NCBI RefSeq assembly: GCF_014633365.1
Contig: NC_068341.1
Location: 124,001-188,000 of the forward strand
Reading direction: 5' to 3'
Origin: Diospyros lotus
Lineage: Eukaryota; Streptophyta; Magnoliopsida; Ericales; Ebenaceae
Length of the DNA: 64,000 nucleotides
Below are positions 54,452 through 64,000 of this stretch, one piece after another. The position numbers and the translations under genes are program-made. A model generated the notes under the pieces. It was not told the origin of the DNA and made no database searches. It saw only the letters and a program-made list of their open reading frames with translations. The stretch's first letter is position 1. Each line of letters opens with the position of its first letter.

Positions 54452-55148
54452 TGTTATATGTATTTCCCGCATCACCTCGCATGGGCCAGACTCAGTCCGA
54501 TAGACCGGCCCAATCACCCAAGGCCTAGATGGCCCGGACGACCTCGTCAAGGAAGGTCCAGCCTCCACCAAAGATCCGAAACTCGTAAAGCGAGCATATA
54601 GCGAGCTCCCGGTAATCCCCCAACGAGCTCGGAGCAATCGACTAACGAGCTCCTGAAATATCCTCCAGATCGCTGGACCATCCAGGTCGTTCGCCTAAAA
54701 CCTCCAGCTCGCATGAGCGGCAAAGCTGCTGAGAAGTCAGAGGTAGGGTCCGATCACTTTATCTGTAACAGCCCATGCCCCTCGTAATGAGGATCCCACT
54801 CCCGGTCTTACGAAGGCGGTAAGAACTATTTGTCCCCCATTATACAAACACTGTATTTTTATATATTATCTAGATTGTAAAAGCCCCTCAAGATAAATGG
54901 AAATAAAAGAGACCATGAGGGGCAAGAAAAGGAGGACAAGAAAAATATAATCAGATACCGCCACTCTGGGAGAATGATCAGATGGCGGCCGTGGACTAGG
55001 CATCGTTCTGGCCGAACCACGTAAAAGATTCTGGTGTACACGCTTGGAACGTCGGGGGGAGGGGTTTTCTTCCTTCCTGCTCGGTATTTTTGGATTGACT
55101 CACCGCGGCCCAAAACGAATCACGGTCGGCCGAAATCAAACGTCGACA
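54452..55148 (+). repeat. 3' LTR of the Tat element (697 bp)
   Basis: It aligns without gaps to the 5' LTR. By eye I count ten substitutions, nine of them transitions, all in the first two thirds. The outer end abuts the ctaac duplication. Confidence 0.96.
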
Positions 55149-55427
55149 CTAACAAACTCCCAGACATCTTTGACCTTGAGTGGCTCCACATACATACACT
55201 ACTGACCACTGATGTTAGGCCCCACATTTGGTGCTCCCCCGCTAGGACCTGAAATGGTGAAGAGTACAAGATGAGCTACAAAGCTCGGCAAATATAAACT
55301 AGAAAGAATAATTGAAGCTGAATCGAAGAATAACGATACTGATAAATTACTTATTGAACTTGTACAAACTATAATCACTGTCTATTTGCATTTTTAAAAA
55401 TGTAATGCAGTTCTTGCATTATTCCTA

Positions 55428-55451
55428 CCTGAGCACGCTTAACTTTGGAGT
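55428..55451 (-). other. Short 5S rRNA-like segment in the outer solo LTR
   Basis: The plus strand reads gagcacgcttaactttgg then agttct. Its reverse complement matches the A-box region of plant 5S rRNA (AACTCCGAAGTTAAGCGTGCTT) with one or two mismatches. The rest of 5S rRNA is not present. Confidence 0.65.
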
Positions 55452-55523
55452 TCTTGCATTATTGGTTGCTAAAAGGAATGCAGTGTATGAAAAATTTGGT
55501 GTAAGTGACTTGCACCCTACTAC

Positions 55524-55807
55524 CATTCGAATGTCTCTAAAATTCATTCGAATGAATTTTAAAGAACTAAAGCATTTGAACGTGATTTTACAAGGCCATT
55601 CGAATGCAATAGTAACCAATTCGAATGAGATGAATAGACTACACAAGGGTCATTCGAATGATAGAAATTTTCATTTAAATGCTAGATGATACAATGCAAA
55701 GGCTATTCGGATTTTTTAAGGACTCATTCGAATAACAAGAAAACTCATTCGAATGATGCGATAACACTAAGAACTTATCTAGATAACACCCAAAACTCAT
55801 TCGAATG
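55524..55807. repeat. Cluster of CATTCGAATG palindromes
   Basis: Exact 10-bp palindromes occur at 55524, 55545, 55597, 55651, 55746 and 55798, with near copies at 55619 and 55725. The spacing is irregular (21 to about 70 bases). They lie inside the outer solo LTR. Confidence 0.9.
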
Positions 55808-56720
55808 TCTAAAACATCATAAGAATAAACTTACAGTAATAAAGATTACATCTTGAATCGAAGCTGAATATTACTACACCATTCCGAAAGAAATCTTGGG
55901 AGAACAATCCCAATCGATATAGAATAACATCAAGATGAATCGACAATCATACTAGGAAAGGAAATGCTTGTGAGAAAATTATGCATAGTTTATCAAAACT
56001 CACTGTACATTGATATATTGCATGTATATATATAAACATATTGTCTGATCAATCTGAAAACTCAAATAAAGAGTTACTGAAACTGAGATTAATACTAAAA
56101 CATGATCCCGTGATAATGGTTTACCGGGATAGATACTTGCTCATGACTTCACTGTTATACGCATACATATATATATATAAACGTATCTGTTTACTGATAC
56201 AAAATTGAAACTTAACGAAGCTATTGAGTAATTTGAAAACATACTCACAAGAACCTGTAATGGAAGGGATTACAGGGAAGATACTTTCCTTTCAATCTCT
56301 CTGATCGACTTCTACGACTTCGATGGAAATCTCCTATGCCAATATCACTGTTGAAGGTTCTCCAATTCTCTGTTCTTCACGGCGTGAAGAAAAAACTAAA
56401 CACTACGAATATATATATATAATGGAGAACAACCCTAAATTCCCATCTCAATCTTCTATTATAAGTAGGAGACCTCTCAGACTTCTCCTCTCACGAGGAT
56501 AAGCCAGCTCATAATATCACTAATTAGAAATTAAATTCTAATAACAACTTCTTAAATGACCATCATGTCCTTGCACTTAATTCTTAAATAACTAAATGCC
56601 ATTAAGTGCTATTTCTCAATTAAAAATCTCTAAATTGCCGCATTAAATATTTAATTGGCAAAAATATTTTTAAATAATTCTAAATAAATTCTAGGCCCTC
56701 TAATAGGTGGTTACACTTGT

Positions 56721-57263
56721 TCCCTCTCTTAGCCGATTGCTCCTTCCTTATATGGCTGATTCTTCATGGTTTTGTTTCCTTCTTAGTCTGATGCTTCTTT
56801 CCTTGCTGGGTGTCGCACTTTCCTTGTGCATTGTGGTTATCCGTCAATGGAGTTTGCGATGCCTATTTAGTCCGAGTTGCTGTCTTCTCTTTGGGTAAGT
56901 TTTTCGGCACTTTGTTGAACCCATATCTTCGTGATTGCTCTACGTTCCTTGGTGGATCCTACTGTGTGTGGAAGCTTGTGTGGCTTTGGCGAGGGGTGTC
57001 GATCAGCCGAGAGGCTTGGGGGGCTTGAGGGTTTCGGTTTTTGGAAGGTTTGGGCTCCTTTGTGGATTGGTGTCCCTATTCTTGGTTGTTGCCTACGTGG
57101 TGATTGGACGAGCCTGGATCTGAGCCTCGGAGCAATCTTCGTGACTGCCATTGTTACCGAAATAGGGAGTTTTACATTCTGTTCTTCTTGGTATTTTTTG
57201 GTCCATTCTATTGGTTTTGGTTTTGTGCACTAACTTTGATTTGCAGTGTTTTCACCCCAACAA
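56721..57263. other. Unclassified GC-richer stretch between solo LTR and Copia D
   Basis: No recognised protein is encoded. A donor-like gggtaag at about 56895 and a strong acceptor-like tttgatttgcag at about 57246 suggest transcribed leader sequence of a gene on the plus strand. The stretch would join the promoter-like region at 43100-43383 if the solo LTR were absent. Confidence 0.35.
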
Positions 57264-59380
57264 TGTTGAGTGTAGATTTTGATGATTGATAATTGGCATG
57301 TGTGAATGTGAATTTATATTTTATGTTCTAACAAAGCACCTTCATAAGGCTTACAAAGCTATTCTTTAGTGATTTCATGACACAGGTTATATATGGAAAC
57401 TTCTTATACTTATATAGAGATTTCATTATATATGGAAACAAGTTTTTAGAGTGCTTTCTAGAAATTTGAGTATTTGAGCTATGAATGGAAAGTTCTTCTT
57501 AGAATGGAAAGTCTAGAAGATATATTGAATCCTTGTTCATATATGGGAAGTTCAAAAGATATATATGGAAGTTTTTGAGGAGATTGGAGTACTCCACTAT
57601 ATGGAGTTGCCATATATGTAACTTGGCGACATGGCATTGTTAATGTGCCATTTTGATGACATGGCAGCCACGTGGAGCACACTCATCAAGGTTACATCTT
57701 CTCGTTAGTCTAAATATGGTAAGAGAATCATGGAGTAAATTTAAAGGTTCTTAGAAGCTTCTTTACTTAGTTAAATATGGAAGAATTTTTGAATTGCATT
57801 CAAATGGAGAAGTTAAAGATTCAGCCCTATTATTCAACATTAATGGAGGAAATTAAGGTTTGAAAGTTAAACCTTGATTGATATTACTTTCCTTTATTGC
57901 TGATTCTATCTCATTAAAAGGATCCTCTACTCAAATCGTGGAATCAATTATCCTACTCATTATGACTAATTGATATCCTCATTATAGCTAATTGATATCT
58001 TCATTATGGGAGAATATTCTAAGGATATCTTGCATATATTCAGCTACACAAATTGATTCTCTTCTTGTTGTCAACATTTTTTAGTATGGAAACTTGATCA
58101 ATTAAGGGCTTTTGAAGTTATAATTGATATCTTCATTATTGGACAAATTTGCTTCATTATCTGAGAATATTTGGAAGGATTTTACACCATTTGGAGGTTT
58201 AAATTCAAATTTCAAATTAGCTATGCTTGTTATGGAAGCTAAGGGGCCAATTGCACAATCAAAGGAGTTTGAAGATCAACTAGAAGTCAGAATTGATCAT
58301 TTGTTATTTAATTTCGATTTTACAAGAATTATGAAGGGTTTGGATGATATTTTTAATCCTTGAAATCAGCCATGCATTATTGGAATTGATTTTCTCATTC
58401 AAGGCTGATTGAAGATCTACAAAAGTCAAAGGTCTTGAAGATCAATCAAGTTAGCTGATTATGGAAGGTAAATCAAAAATTCAAAACGAAGGGCTAAGAT
58501 TGGCTTGAAGACTTGACACATGGAGGGCTGAGATTGATCAAGGAAAGCCAACTCTAACACTATATAAAAGGATCTCTTGAAGCCTTTGGAACAACTTTTG
58601 GAAGCCCTATTATTCTCTACATCATTGGCCAAGATTTTCATTCTCTCTAAGTCTTTCTTTTCCTCTATCTTCTTGAGAGAAAACTAAGAGAGTTCTCTAC
58701 ACTTCATTGTATTATTTTTGAGATAACCCTATTTTTCAATCTCTACTATCTTGTAAAGAGCGTACAAAATCCAAACTAGTGAGTGTGAGACTCCAGAAAT
58801 AGTTTGGTGGTGGTGAAGCCAAGTGAAGGCTTTGGTGGTTGTAAGAAAAGTTTCATATAGTGGATTTGATTGAAAATCCTAAGGAAAGGAATCCTTAGGT
58901 AGTGGATGTAAGCCATAAGGGCCGAACCACTATAAATCGATGTGTCCTTCTTCTCTTCACTCTTTACTTATTCTTGCTTAATTATACTTGTTTGTTTTTG
59001 TTTTTGTTTTTATTTTGTGTGGCCAAATCCTAAGGCCTACATTCTTGTTGGCTATTATATTCTGATTTGCTTTAATTGATCATTCTTTGTACTCATTCAA
59101 TATTCCATTTGGTTTATTTAAAGTCTTGTTATTGTGTGCATTCAAATCACATGTTTTTCACCAAGTTGTAATTTGAAGAGTATATTGGATCTAAGCACAT
59201 ACTAGCACAGCTGGCGGATATCATATTATCCATCTAGTATTTAAGTGCTCCCGTACTCTCAACTATAATTTTGGTTTATATTAAATTTGTTTTCTCATAT
59301 ATATACGTGCATAGGTTTTGCATTAAAGTTTTTAAAAGGTGTCAATTCACCCCCCCTCTTGACTAGGTTAGAACTCAACA
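57264..59380 (+). repeat. 5' LTR of Copia D (2117 bp)
   Basis: It begins TGTTGAG and ends CTCAACA, a 7-bp inverted repeat. The end is preceded by a CACCCCCCCTCTTGA block typical of SIRE-like LTRs, and the primer-binding site follows. No second copy is present to confirm the length. Confidence 0.82.
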
Positions 59381-59384
59381 AACA

Positions 59385-59399
59385 ATTGGTATTAGAGCC
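59385..59399 (+). other. Primer-binding site of Copia D
   Basis: The sequence ATTGGTATTAGAGCC lies four bases after the LTR. It differs by one base from the usual initiator tRNA-Met site (TTGGTATCAGAGCC). Confidence 0.82.
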
Positions 59400-60233
59400 T
59401 TGTGTGGCTCCTGGGTTGCTCGAAATCAAGACCTAATCAAAATCCTCTTTCGATTTTGGGTTCAATTTCACGGTAAGAGTTTTATCAAAACCAAATATGT
59501 GTTTCTTTGATTGTTGTGTGCAAGATTCGATTTGGGGGTGAAATAGCCCATAGCCGAAAATCGATCGACCAAGGAAAGTCCCCCTTAATCAGCGGTGGCT
59601 CATGAGGAGCCGACGGCAGTTATGGCGATGGCGTGTGGCAGTTCTGACAATGGTTCAAACCCTCTTCTATTTACGAACTATTAAAAATAGTCCATTCAAT
59701 GAAAAATTTCCAAACCCTATTTAAATTTTCAACAACTAGCAGCCATCGTGGTGGGGTGGCCATTAGGATTAGGGGTTACCCTGTTGTGGTAACCATTGCA
59801 TGTTGCTAGAACTAGGGTAATCTGTGTGATTATGTGTGTTAATCTTTGTGATTACTAAAATTGTTAAGTACTTGAAAAATATGTTCCTAATTGATCTTTG
59901 ATTCTTTGTGAATCTGCTGCCTAAGTTTTTTTTTTTAATTAAAACTTTGTGTTTTCTTTAAAGTCTCCTTAGGTTGCATATCCAATTTCTTATACTCTTA
60001 GTGGGTATCCAGTGTTTGTTTTGAAATTTTATGTGTGATTTACTTGTGGCTATTTTTTTTGTAACTGCTTAGTGCTTTAAAAATTGTGCCTAGTAAATCC
60101 GTATTATCCCTGTTAAAAATATGCCCCTTGATTGAATCTATTTTGTGCATACCCATTGTTTAGGATACAGTGTGAAAAACTTAGTGTTTTGTAGGTTGCA
60201 CTACTATTTGTGTCAAGCATTTTCTTGGTGAAT
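59400..60233 (+). other. Untranslated leader of Copia D
   Basis: The leader is AT-rich and has no supported ORF. It separates the primer-binding site from the gag remnant. Confidence 0.55.
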
Positions 60234-60518
60234 ATGGCCACACATCACTTTAAGATGGGGAGTTTTCAATGGGAAAGGGGATTTCCAATATGAAAATAGA
60301 AAATGAAGGGTATCTTAGTACAATTAAAGGTTTCTAAGGTTATAGATGGAAAATATCCTGAAAAATTCATAGTTGAACAAAAACTAGAAGCTGATGAAAT
60401 TGCTTATTCTTCTATAATTTTGCATCTTTTTGACTCAGTTTTAAGAAAAGTAGGAAAACTTGTGACCACTAAAGAATTTTGGAAAAAATTGAAGAAATTA
60501 TATGTTAAGAGATCCTAA
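60234..60518 (+). pseudogene. Copia gag remnant of element D
   Basis: The ATG at 60234 opens MATHHFKMGSF, followed by frame changes. The part from 60303 reads MKGILVQLKVSKVIDGKYPE and then LKKLYVKRS. This is the UBN2-type gag pattern in which a W-K-x-K-M helix is followed by a conserved W-x-x-L-x-x-L-Y motif (here FWKKLKKLY). It stops at 60518 and merges into the minisatellite, so only the first third of gag is present. Confidence 0.75.
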
Positions 60519-61065
60519 CCCTAAGTGGAAGAAGGAGAGAAGGCCTAACCCTAAGTGGGATTAGAGAAAGAGATCCTAACCCTAAGTAGGAGAGAGATCC
60601 TACCCTAAGTGGGAGGATGAGATATATCCTAACCTAAGTAGAAGGATGAGAGAAATCCTAACCTAAGTGGTAGGATGAGGTAGATCCTAACCTAAGTGGT
60701 AGGATGAGTGAGATCCTAGCCTAAGTGACAGGATGAGTGATAAATCCTAGCCTAAGTGGGAGGATTAGGGAGATCCTAGTCTAAGTGGGAGGATTAGAAA
60801 GATCCTTAGCCTATGTGGGAGGATTAGAAAGATCCTTAGCTTAAGTGGGAGGATAAGTCAATAGATAAGGATTGTGTGTCCGTTATTCCATTTTAGATAA
60901 GGGTTTTGAATCCCTATTCCCACCACCTTGAGCAAGGTGGAGAGTCAATCCTAACCTAAGTGGGCGGATGAGAGAAATCCTAGCCTAAGTGAGAGGATGA
61001 GAGAGATCTTACCCTAAGTGGGAGGATTAGTGAGATCCAAACCTAAGTGGGATGAAGAGAGAGCA
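60519..61065 (+). repeat. Minisatellite with a 27-30-bp unit (agatcctaacctaagtggga type)
   Basis: About 17 imperfect units of agatcctaacctaagtggga plus ggatgag repeat head to tail. They are broken once at about 60865-60945 by a unique stretch with its own cctaacctaagtggg continuation. The array starts exactly where gag ends, as if the coding sequence had been replaced. Confidence 0.92.
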
Positions 61066-61067
61066 AG

Positions 61068-61215
61068 CTCATATTTATGCATTTGTTGCATGTTTGTGCA
61101 TTTGTTGCATATTTATGCATTTGTTTTTGTTACATGATTAGGCATTTGTTGCTAATTTATGCATGTGTTGCTTAAATTATGCTTTTGTTGCTAGTTTATG
61201 CATTTGTTACATGTG
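61068..61215 (+). repeat. Second minisatellite, (tt)tatgcatttgttgc unit
   Basis: About eight imperfect units of roughly 17 bases. They follow the first array after a few bases and end near 61215. Confidence 0.88.
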
Positions 61216-61333
61216 CTTATTGCTTGTTGCTTGTGTGCTGGCCTCATTAGGAATCAAGGTAGAGATAATTTGTAAGGTGTTGTATATTCGTAATGAATAT
61301 GTTAATATGACCTCATTTTGACTATGCAGATAA

Positions 61334-61714
61334 ATGTCTCGTTCACAATCATATCACAGTCTAATGTCTCAATCAATGGGCAGCACTTCAAATAATGGAA
61401 GTACATCACCAGAGATGAAAGTATGTTATTGCAACTAGATTACTCCATTGATTACAGCATCAACCTCCAGAAATGCAGGAAGAAGATTTTTTGGGTGTGG
61501 TAATTATGGCTCTAGAGGGCGTGGCTGCAAATATTTTGAGTGGTTTGATAATGTCGTTAATGATCGATCTGCTGAAGCACTGAATAATTTAATGAGAAAT
61601 AGAAATCATCTATTAAGGGAGCTTGCGAATGAGAAGAGAATCAAGAAACGGTTAATGGCTCTGTTATTGTTTAGTTGGATAGTTTTTGGATTGATCTTGT
61701 ACAATTTGATTTGA
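61334..61714 (+). pseudogene. Small GRF zinc-finger membrane-anchored protein gene with in-frame TAG
   Basis: The ATG at 61334 is preceded by an acceptor-like gactatgcag, so an upstream non-coding exon is likely. The frame gives MSRSQSYHSLMSQSMGSTSN, then CYCN, a TAG at 61436-61438, and continues to the TGA at 61712-61714. After the stop, NAGRRFFGCGNYGSRGRGCK and YFEWFD form the core of a GRF zinc finger. A short charged helix (HLLRELANEKRIKKR) and a C-terminal hydrophobic segment (LLLFSWIVFGLILYNLI) follow. Plants have many short GRF proteins of this plan and unknown function. The TAG cuts the protein before the last two zinc ligands, so it is probably inactive unless a downstream start is used. 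Confidence 0.72.
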
Positions 61715-64000
61715 ATGTATGTTTAAACTTTGAATGTATACAACTCTAAATGCTCGTTGATAGCTGTTTTTAATGGTAACTTTAAACATTTTTCCTGTAA
61801 CAACCTTAAAGTGGGTTTAGATGTTTTAACACTTAACATTAGTTTAATGGTATTTTAAATGTGAGTCTAAGTATTCTAATATTTAATGATAAATTTCTTT
61901 GATGCATAGAATTAGTTTTAGATTGTACAATTTTATTTTATGGTTCATGTGATCAGAAAATAAGTATATGGGTCTAACTCTTTAAGAAATTTAGAAATAA
62001 TGTAATAGGCCACAATTAAATTAGTTAATGAATTCATGGGGCTATCAAGTGGGTAATGTAAATTCTGGTTTGGGCCTAGGCCCAAAGGTAATAGGATTTA
62101 AATTTTATTATGTAAAAAAAAAAATCAAATAAAACAAAAATAGAAAGCAGCAGGCTGCGTGCTTGTTGTAGCAGGCGCCTGCAGCTCTCTCCCCCTCTCC
62201 CTTTTGATTCTCTATTCTCTCTGTATACTGATTTTGTACCATTTGGATGATTTGGTGCTTGATTCTGTCTCCTTTTCCTTTGGCCATCACTTTCGTTCCT
62301 CAGCTGCTTCATAATCTTCTTTTTCTCCGTGTGTTTCTTCGGCTTTTATCTCCTTCTTCTTCTCCACCCATTTTGCTATTGCAACCTGAGCTCAGTGGAA
62401 GAGTCTAGCTACTTCTTTTCTGTTGGGACAGCTCCTAAGGCAAGTTTCCTTAGCCCCCCTCGATTGTGAGTCTATATATACATGTGTATTTGTCTGCTCT
62501 GTTCTGTCGCATAAGGAACCTTTATATATATATATATAAATCTATACATACACACAGTCTTATTGAAGGCACAGCTTCATCCCATCCTTTTCCTGTGAAT
62601 GGCATTTTCTTCCTATTACAGTGAAGTTTTGTTTAATTTCACAGCTCTCTGTTCATGAGTTAGTATATATATATATATGCAGCTACACTCATTAACTCAT
62701 TTATGTATGCACTATGTTCGGTTGCCTTGCCTTGAACCAGGGAGCAAACGTGACCCATTTATAAGTATATATATATATATATATTCACTTCATTTGCATG
62801 CCCCTGTTCTACTTGACCCACCTGTATATATATATATATATATACATATAACAGTCTCATTGTTGTTCCAGCTGACCCACTTCCATATACACTTATATAT
62901 ATATATATATATACGTATATAAATGCTTAGCAAAGGGGTTGTGGAAGCTTTCTCTCTTCTATATGCTAACAGTCCTTAAAAATGTGTCAAACCCACTTGT
63001 ATAGATATATATGCACACAAGCATAGTACGCATGCCCAGCCCCTGCCCCTGTTCGTAGTTGGAAACCCACATATATATATATATATATATATTTCAAAGC
63101 CTACTCACGCATGCCCAGCCGCTGTACATAGTTGGAAACCCACACACACGTATATATATACATATATATTCAAAGCCCACTTAATAAACATTCAAGGCCC
63201 AATTATATATATATTCAAAGTCCATTTGATTGCCCTGCGTTACACCTTATCCTTACCACATGTTCATATATATTTATATATATATATATATATATTTATA
63301 ATAGAAAGTATATTATATGATAGGCGATGTCCTAAATTTTAATAACTTAAAGGTACATGTATAAACATATACACACATACATATATATATATATGAATAC
63401 TTGTTACGCACCTAACAAATTGTAAATCTTAGTAATTAATGTAATAAGTTCTTGAATAAATTACTGTACCATGTACATATTTGATGTGAGTGAAAAGCTA
63501 TCCAGGATTGTGGGATGGGCAGAAACCATTTGTATAAGCATGGAAAAAAAATTTATGCGATGAAATTCCATAATATCTATATATATGAAAAAAAATACAC
63601 GATATGTTCCGTACACGTTTAGCATGTGCATGTTATGATACTTTGTATTATTTATCTTTGCGCACCTATTATTTTGCGCCGAAGGAAAGGGTACCCTAGA
63701 GCACTTGGAGCGGGATGAGGTGGCCATAGCCAGGCAGGTTGGCTCCATATTATTTGTGAATTTTTATTTACATGAATGCACGTCGGTATATGTGAATTAA
63801 TGGCTCGCGAGCCTACGAGATTTGATTCTGACACTTAATTTCATATGCACATTTGCATAGTAATATATAGTGACATGATGCATTTAAATTGAAATTTATA
63901 AAGTTATAAATTTTGAATCTTGTATAAAGCTGTCAAGTTCTTGATTATTCTTTTTGGTGTCACCATATTCTTGATTCCTGTTCCCTATTCATTGCTTTTC
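61715..64000. other. Intergenic DNA, promoter-like motif at 62070, dense TA microsatellites
   Basis: A palindrome tttgggcctaggcccaaa at 62070-62087 holds two site II-type motifs and is followed by CT-rich leader-like DNA (62180-62420). This could be the promoter of a gene on either strand. From about 62520 to 63400 there are at least ten (TA)n tracts, many flanked by short CA runs. No coding region is supported. Confidence 0.5.
62520..63400. repeat. Cluster of (TA)n microsatellites
   Basis: Tracts of 8 to about 26 bases occur at 62525, 62665, 62767, 62825, 62895, 63071, 63150, 63205, 63270 and 63380. Between them the DNA repeats similar phrases (gttggaaacccac, gcatgcccagcc), so part of the region was also duplicated in tandem. 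Confidence 0.88.

Larger units (their letters stand above)
43619..55148 (+). mobile_element. Complete Ty3/Gypsy Tat-lineage retrotransposon (11,530 bp)
   Basis: Two 697-bp LTRs (43619-44315 and 54452-55148) and an exact 5-bp duplication, ctaac (43614-43618 and 55149-55153), bound the element. Inside are a primer-binding site, one open gag-pol frame, a repeat-rich spacer, a gene-like unit on the opposite strand and a polypurine tract. The second RNase H domain in pol and the extra antisense ORF place it in the Tat lineage. By eye the two LTRs differ at about ten sites (roughly 1.4 percent), so this is the youngest large insertion here. Confidence 0.96.
43389..56715. mobile_element. Solo LTR (about 1.79 kb) split by the complete Tat element
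   Basis: The left part (43389-43618) starts TGTAACACCC. The right part (55154-56715) ends GGTGGTTACA. An exact duplication, cttgt, flanks them at 43384-43388 and 56716-56720. With the Tat element and one copy of its duplication removed, 1792 bp remain, with no gag or pol. It carries a 5S-like segment at 55428-55451 and a cluster of CATTCGAATG palindromes. Its own orientation is not settled. Confidence 0.88.
57264..61250 (+). mobile_element. Ty1/Copia LTR retrotransposon D, 5' part only
   Basis: A 2.1-kb LTR, a primer-binding site, a broken gag and repeat-rich DNA follow one another on the plus strand. No protease, integrase or reverse transcriptase and no second LTR occur before the window end. 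It is either truncated near 61250 or a non-autonomous derivative whose 3' LTR lies outside. The right limit given is approximate. Confidence 0.75.

Noticed and set aside
55034..55252. ORF crossing the right end of the Tat element
   Set aside because: It joins LTR sequence, the target duplication and the outer LTR, so it is only a junction artefact.
55524..55807. CATTCGAATG array as a CRISPR or prokaryotic operator array
   Set aside because: The motif is too short and irregularly spaced, and it lies inside a plant LTR with a target duplication.
60519..61065. CRISPR-like appearance of regularly spaced repeats
   Set aside because: The units abut without unique spacers, vary in sequence, and the DNA is a plant nuclear genome; it is a minisatellite.
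1..64000. tRNA genes and organelle-derived DNA
   Set aside because: I saw no convincing tRNA gene and no chloroplast or mitochondrial gene segment; the tRNA-like matches are primer-binding sites. A tRNAscan-SE run could overturn this.

Overview
The window is nuclear DNA from a flowering plant, probably a eudicot. It has split genes with GT-AG introns, AT-rich intergenic DNA dense in microsatellites, plant Copia and Gypsy (Tat-type) retrotransposons, hAT and Mutator-like elements, and two clear plant genes: the last exon of a class-A heat-shock factor of the HSFA5 type and an intronless UDP-glucuronate 4-epimerase of the GAE6 type. The species cannot be named from this sequence.

Layout. 1-3993: a Copia element on the minus strand, cut by the window start, with one 276-bp LTR. 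3994-10545: a second, older minus-strand Copia element whose integrase region holds two small hAT elements, each with an 8-bp target duplication. 10546-12798: the end of an intron and exon 2 of the HSFA5-like gene; its DNA-binding first exon is not in the window. 13959-25474: a Copia element bounded by a GGGGT duplication and invaded by three solo LTRs. 25480-30388: intergenic DNA with microsatellites, a solo Tat LTR and the GAE6 promoter. 30389-31780: GAE6. 32455-33476: a hAT MITE and another solo Tat LTR. 34437-41267: a 5'-truncated LINE with an 11-bp target duplication, split by a 2.5-kb solo LTR, a Mutator-like foldback element and a composite retroelement carrying 5S rRNA-like sequence. 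43389-56715: a solo LTR (duplication CTTGT) split by a complete, young Tat/Gypsy element at 43619-55148 (duplication CTAAC). 57264-61250: the 5' part of a plus-strand Copia element with a 2.1-kb LTR, a broken gag and two minisatellites. 61334-61714: a small GRF zinc-finger gene with an in-frame stop. 61715-64000: AT-rich DNA crowded with TA repeats.

The most notable unit is the complete Tat element. Its two 697-bp LTRs differ at about ten positions by eye, its 1843-codon gag-pol frame is open, and on the opposite strand it carries a separate gene-like unit: a TATA box, a 5'-UTR intron ending exactly at the ATG, and two short phase-consistent coding introns. Antisense extra ORFs are known in the Tat lineage, but the complete promoter and splice layout readable here deserves a check. 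The second item is a TRIM-like direct repeat that carries the internal-promoter part of 5S rRNA.

The two host genes are not linked functionally. HSFA5 is a stress-response transcription factor; GAE6 makes UDP-galacturonate for pectin in the Golgi. The rest is mostly layered transposable-element history that can be ordered by nesting and target-site duplications.
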